This document shows, piece by piece, positions 16,501 to 18,832 of a stretch of DNA of 18,832 bases. Position 1 is the first letter of the stretch, and each line of letters begins with the position of its first letter. This DNA is from PZPK01 sp041590075 (GTDB lineage Bacteria > Pseudomonadota > Gammaproteobacteria > Pseudomonadales > Oleiphilaceae). The notes beneath the pieces are model-generated. The model was given only the letters and a program-made list of their open reading frames with translations, was not told the origin of the DNA and did no database searches. Where the stretch lies: assembly GCA_041590075.1 (NCBI GenBank), contig JBFHUL010000067.1, positions 1 through 18,832 on the forward strand. Direction: 5' to 3'. Position numbers and translations under genes: made by a program.

Positions 16501-16906
16501 TGCGTTGAAACAGATGAAATTGGCAACTGCTCTTGAAGCGTCAGGTAACGGGGGCTTGGAACAGGGTCCAGTACCGCATGTCAAAGGCGGCGTTGCCAGT
16601 CCCGAAGTCAAATCGCACATTGTCGCCCTGCATCGCCTGACGCTCAACCTCTGGGAGCGTTACAGCGGGAAAGGCAAAACCGAACTGGCCGACCATAGTC
16701 GCTGCTGGCGCGTTTACATCGATGGCACCACAGTAAAGACCCGTACCTATGATAAATACCTGAGTTTGAAGACGGTTCCCGACAAGCCTCGGTGGCGTGC
16801 TGTGGTACGCACGGCCAACTACGTGATGGCGCAATGTCAATTACAGGATGTTGATAGGTTGGAACTGCAGCAACTTACTGAAACTGTTGAGGAAATATTT
16901 GGGTAG
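13502..16906 (+). CDS. 7TM-DISM hybrid sensor histidine kinase/response regulator
   Basis: A 1134-residue membrane hybrid two-component protein. Order: signal peptide (1-29, ending AQA), periplasmic DISM-type sensor domain (about 38-195), seven hydrophobic segments (about 203-400), short coiled coil, HisKA with SHELRTPLNG (His440), ATPase domain with Asn559, DSGTGM (586-591) and GGSGLGLS (615-622), then a receiver (about 708-825) with Asp714/715, phosphoacceptor Asp758, Thr788 and Lys810. After it come a coiled coil, a PAS-like region (about 860-965) and a basic C-terminal domain (about 1040-1134) of unknown function. DISM sensor domains are thought to bind carbohydrates or similar ligands. 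No separate response regulator is adjacent. No clear ribosome site precedes ATG 13502; 13505 and 13532 are alternatives. Confidence 0.88.
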   Translation: MMTPHIPHAHMLRLLSLLLGMLMLNLAQAATPASAAEIDLRGEHWGEGSHFKLSGVWQMVWGELLTPEQMRTASNVRMFPVPSQWDQPTQGHAPLPTQGAMTYQLRVKVPAEIAPFYLYMPDMPSAYRLFVNDDEVGGNGTPALELAHEHPAFTPQVYKLSAHNGELLLTLQLSNFHYREGGVWFDPVLTDASGYFALAERPVLFAVFVAAILITLGIYNFSLFLFRRSEWAACFFGLLCLVVGLRRLLIDERVLYGFDLFSWQILQGVEHICFYLTLPLFVSYFVALFTPRGGIAVARVAWSVCVVFVAICLIYPTRIYTEFNVLFQGVISLAVFYCVGMFIQNWREKGRAVWDFGLSLAVLAVAVLHDVLKANDVFDTPNVAHFGVLAFAVTQSLSLQRRYLNGMKLVERMSETLQARNNELQQLDAFKDEFLATTSHELRTPLNGIAGLARVLSESASDQLHANQREQLQLIQSTAQRLGSLVNDILDFSSAKHGRLTLHPSRVDLVEMTDWVLDTLKPTLGDKPIRLRARIDESSRFLHVDQYRFQQILFNLLGNAIKFTHAGEISVNTRRCERGVEVEIADSGTGMSDAQQARLFVAFEQLHEEPSFREGGSGLGLSITRHLVALHEGEMQVYSCEGQGTRVVVSLPEQCLDAHPQHATPTDDALDVPIIVAAEHDTDRPVSHDGGVGALHAAQLMPDIDGDVRIFVVDDEQVNRELVRGQLSSHGYAVQVFASGMELLKALQQQVPDVILLDLMMPGMNGFEVCQSIRRDYSAYELPVMMLTARHQVQDIVQALSVGANDYLIKPYNERELLARLGSQVSVRASWIANRENQKLKAEMARREALEGELVELNARLLQVLDVSDEMILLINHEMHAIYANGAAREAFADELADNAGREKSVSIALHELVNEDLAAEVQACLNDPQALPRWLSTSGLQPEDVWQCSIRTFEERGKRYAALLARRATIPMPVAQGDALAGLTRELSENRRKITQIEGALKQMKLATALEASGNGGLEQGPVPHVKGGVASPEVKSHIVALHRLTLNLWERYSGKGKTELADHSRCWRVYIDGTTVKTRTYDKYLSLKTVPDKPRWRAVVRTANYVMAQCQLQDVDRLELQQLTETVEEIFG

Positions 16907-17098
16907 AAATGTGACTCAGGTAGCTAAAGCGGTTTGGTAATTGACCTAATCAACCTAAAATTTCCGCTTTTGCCACAGCGTTTCAAGCCGCAATTTTTTA
17001 CGCTTTCGAAGTCTGCAACAGAGGCGCATCGCCGGCTGGCAGCCTTCGAAGATAATAAGCGCACCTGCGCACCTAACTGAAACTGGAGAAGTATCACA

Positions 17099-18106
17099 AT
17101 GAAAAAAATAACCATGAAATCTGCGGCCTTGGCAGCTTTGCTGCTGAGCTTCGTCGCAAGCCACGCGAGTGCATTCAGCAACGTGTATGTGTTTGGCGAC
17201 AGCCTTTCTGATAACGGTAACCTGATGGCACTCGATCCCAATGTGCCGGAACGTTTTACTAATGGCCCAGTAGCGGCAGAAGTGATTGCCGGTGCTTTCG
17301 GTTTAACCTTGACGCCTTCCTACCATCTGCTGCCGGTGGCTTCTTTTGGCAACAATTATGCGATTGCTGGTGCCAAGGCGGTCGACGAAGACGGTGATGA
17401 AACCACACCCGATATTAACCTGCCGACTCAGGTCAATGCCTTTTTGCAGATCCATCAGTACGAGGTGCCTTCCGATGCCCTCTACATCGTTTTAATTGGT
17501 GGTAACGATATTCGCGCAGCACGCGAAATTCGCGCCGGTGTCGTGTTCGCCGAAACCGGTGAAGAGCGTCGCGCCATCCGTCAGGCAGCGCGGGATTCCA
17601 TTGCTGCAGCCGTAGAATCACAAATCGCCCAGATCGAAAAACTGATCAACGCAGGTGCTCAGAATATTCTGGTTGTAAATGCCCCTGACATCGGTGCGAT
17701 TCCGGAGACCGATCTGGTTGCCATGCAGCTGGCCGCTGGCGCGCAAAGCCCTGCACAACTGCGTAAAGCCGAGCGTTTGCCACACGTGACCACTAAACTG
17801 TCGGCGAAGTACAACCGCAAACTGGCTAAAAAAGTAGCACGTCTTGAGCATCGCACTGGCCTGGATATCATCGAATACGACCTGTTCGGATTCCTGTCTG
17901 AGCAGATCTCAGGTGCCGAAGATTTCGGGTATACCAATACTGACGATGCGTGCATCTACATCTTCTCACAAGGCGGTGCTGTGAATCCTGAGTGTGCGGA
18001 CTTTCCTGTTGCATCAGGCTTCCTGTTCTGGGATGAAATTCACCCCACAACGACTGCCCACCAGAATGCAGGTATTGCGATCGTAGAGACCATTCTCGCG
18101 CAATAA
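17099..18106 (+). CDS. Exported GDSL/SGNH-family lipase or esterase
   Basis: A 335-residue secreted hydrolase of the GDSL (COG3240-like phospholipase/lecithinase) family, cleaving ester bonds of lipids or acylated sugars. A signal peptide covers about 1-25 (basic MKKITMK, hydrophobic AALAALLLSFVA, cleavage after ASA). Conserved blocks: FGDSLSDNGN with nucleophile Ser35 (32-41), NYAIAGA (86-92), IGGNDI with Asn136 (133-138), and WDEIHPT with Asp312/His315 (311-317). No autotransporter or PEP-CTERM tail follows, so it is probably periplasmic or released. Cys285 and Cys299 flank a Gly/Ser-rich loop and may form a disulfide. A GGAGAAG ribosome site precedes the ATG. It stands alone, 192 bases after the kinase gene. 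Substrate cannot be told. Confidence 0.92.
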   Translation: MKKITMKSAALAALLLSFVASHASAFSNVYVFGDSLSDNGNLMALDPNVPERFTNGPVAAEVIAGAFGLTLTPSYHLLPVASFGNNYAIAGAKAVDEDGDETTPDINLPTQVNAFLQIHQYEVPSDALYIVLIGGNDIRAAREIRAGVVFAETGEERRAIRQAARDSIAAAVESQIAQIEKLINAGAQNILVVNAPDIGAIPETDLVAMQLAAGAQSPAQLRKAERLPHVTTKLSAKYNRKLAKKVARLEHRTGLDIIEYDLFGFLSEQISGAEDFGYTNTDDACIYIFSQGGAVNPECADFPVASGFLFWDEIHPTTTAHQNAGIAIVETILAQ

Positions 18107-18125
18107 TCGTCAATCAATAGTGGTT

Positions 18126-18158
18126 GAGTTCCATTGTCTTGTGATGACAATGGAACTC
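18126..18158. terminator. Strong hairpin after the GDSL gene
   Basis: A perfect 13-bp inverted repeat (18126-18138 with 18146-18158, arms beginning GAGTTCC and ending GGAACTC) around a 7-base loop, 19 bases after the esterase stop codon. There is no T-run on either side, so it is not a textbook intrinsic terminator; it may end transcription with help or protect the mRNA 3' end. A protein-binding site is a less likely alternative. Confidence 0.65.
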
Positions 18159-18307
18159 TGCCCCAAACGTCGATCCTTTTCTCTTCAGTATTTACCTTTC
18201 ACAATCGTTTTCATTTCGGGTGCTTGTTCGGCCGATCGGGTCGAAAATGCTGACCTATACTCAAACTCGCTTACCTGCGATTCTCTCGCACAACTTCTGG
18301 AGGCGGT

Positions 18308-18832
18308 ATGAACATGAAGGTAACGAGCACAGCATTACAGATTCTTCTTTTTTCGATTCTCTGCAACGGCGCATTATTCAGCAGCGCGAGTGCAGAACAA
18401 AGCACCATCGATCTATTCGACACCCCTTTTGATCATTGTTTTGAGCATGGCTATCACCTCGATGCCGTAACGCAGGACCAGGCGTTTGCGACAGCGCAGT
18501 GTTTTACTAACTTGCTGAGCAGCGAGTCGGACGTCGCGGCATTGGGGGCGAGCGTCCATACGATTCGCCAATATGCCGCCAGTTGGTACAGCGCTGCGGC
18601 GGCTAAAGGGCATGCACTGGCTTTAGCGCAAATAAGCAAACAGTTGATCGCGCTCAATCAGCTAGAGCAAACGCTGCATAGCCGCATCACGGATGCTCAG
18701 TGGCAATTGCTTGCGGCAGACACTACCTTCAAGACGCTCGATATCAACCGCGATGGCGCGCTGAGCCCCGTTGAGGTGGCGGCGGCCGGCGAATTAAAAA
18801 GCGGTTTGCTGCAGGGTGATCTGGATCAGGAT
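18308..18832 (+). CDS. Exported EF-hand protein, C-terminus beyond window
   Basis: An open frame of 175 codons running off the right edge. The ATG at 18308 has TGGAGG four bases upstream, a strong ribosome site. A signal peptide covers about 1-29 (LQILLFSILCNGALF, then SASA cleavage), so the protein is exported. Residues 41-135 are predicted helical with a Cys pair (44 and 65) and a segment AASWYSAAAAKGHALALAQI (90-109) reminiscent of a Sel1-like repeat. A canonical EF-hand calcium loop follows at 145-156 (D-x-N-x-D-G-x-L-S-x-x-E), and a second loop seems to begin at 171 (DLDQD), where the window ends. Likely a secreted calcium-binding protein; the biological role is unknown. Confidence 0.82.
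   Translation, partial: MNMKVTSTALQILLFSILCNGALFSSASAEQSTIDLFDTPFDHCFEHGYHLDAVTQDQAFATAQCFTNLLSSESDVAALGASVHTIRQYAASWYSAAAAKGHALALAQISKQLIALNQLEQTLHSRITDAQWQLLAADTTFKTLDINRDGALSPVEVAAAGELKSGLLQGDLDQD

Noticed and set aside
18224..18261. TTGTTC and TATACT as a promoter for the EF-hand gene
   Set aside because: The -10-like hexamer is good but the spacing is 26 bases, too long for a sigma-70 promoter, and no better -35 is in place.
1..18832. CRISPR array, tRNA or rRNA genes, phage or toxin-antitoxin modules
   Set aside because: No regularly spaced repeats, no tRNA- or rRNA-like sequence and no phage or toxin-antitoxin proteins were seen on reading the window.

Overview
The window looks like chromosomal DNA of a gammaproteobacterium, probably a marine Cellvibrionales-type relative. 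This rests on protein character (a 7TM hybrid kinase, DUF2970 and DUF6435 small proteins, a secreted GDSL esterase) and on an eight-gene cluster in the same order as Pseudomonas aeruginosa atuABCDEFGH. The taxon is an inference; no rRNA or tRNA gene is present.

Layout. Positions 1-407 hold no convincing gene, but near the left edge there is a motif of the kind I associate with REP-associated transposase flanks. A small DUF6435 gene (408-596, minus) and a cold-shock protein gene (938-1147, plus) follow, divergently oriented. A bidirectional hairpin terminator (1163-1192) separates the cold-shock gene from the convergent end of the atu operon. The atu operon fills 1212-12372 on the minus strand, transcribed from right to left: atuA, atuB, atuC, atuD, atuE, atuF, atuG, atuH. 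A TetR-type regulator (atuR) diverges from it at 12542 on the plus strand, followed after 7 bases by a DUF2970 membrane protein. Then come a 1134-residue membrane hybrid histidine kinase/response regulator (13502-16906), an exported GDSL/SGNH esterase (17099-18106), a strong hairpin, and the start of an exported EF-hand protein that runs off the right edge.

How the genes work together. The operon encodes most of the acyclic terpene (citronellol/geraniol) degradation route. AtuH activates the acid to its CoA ester. AtuD oxidises citronellyl-CoA to geranyl-CoA. The AtuC/AtuF biotin carboxylase carboxylates the beta-methyl group. AtuE hydrates isohexenylglutaconyl-CoA. AtuB and AtuG are short-chain dehydrogenases and AtuA is a conserved protein of unsettled role. 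No HMG-CoA-type lyase is present, so the C-C cleavage step must be supplied from elsewhere, as LiuE does in Pseudomonas. The intergenic region between atuA and atuR contains two inverted repeats, each filling the spacer of one of two predicted divergent promoters that share a -35 hexamer. This is a compact layout for autoregulated repression by AtuR.

No wholly unknown multi-gene system is evident. The best leads are the divergent-promoter architecture, the non-canonical active sites of AtuB and AtuD, the uncharacterised basic C-terminal domain of the hybrid kinase, and the small proteins of unknown function.
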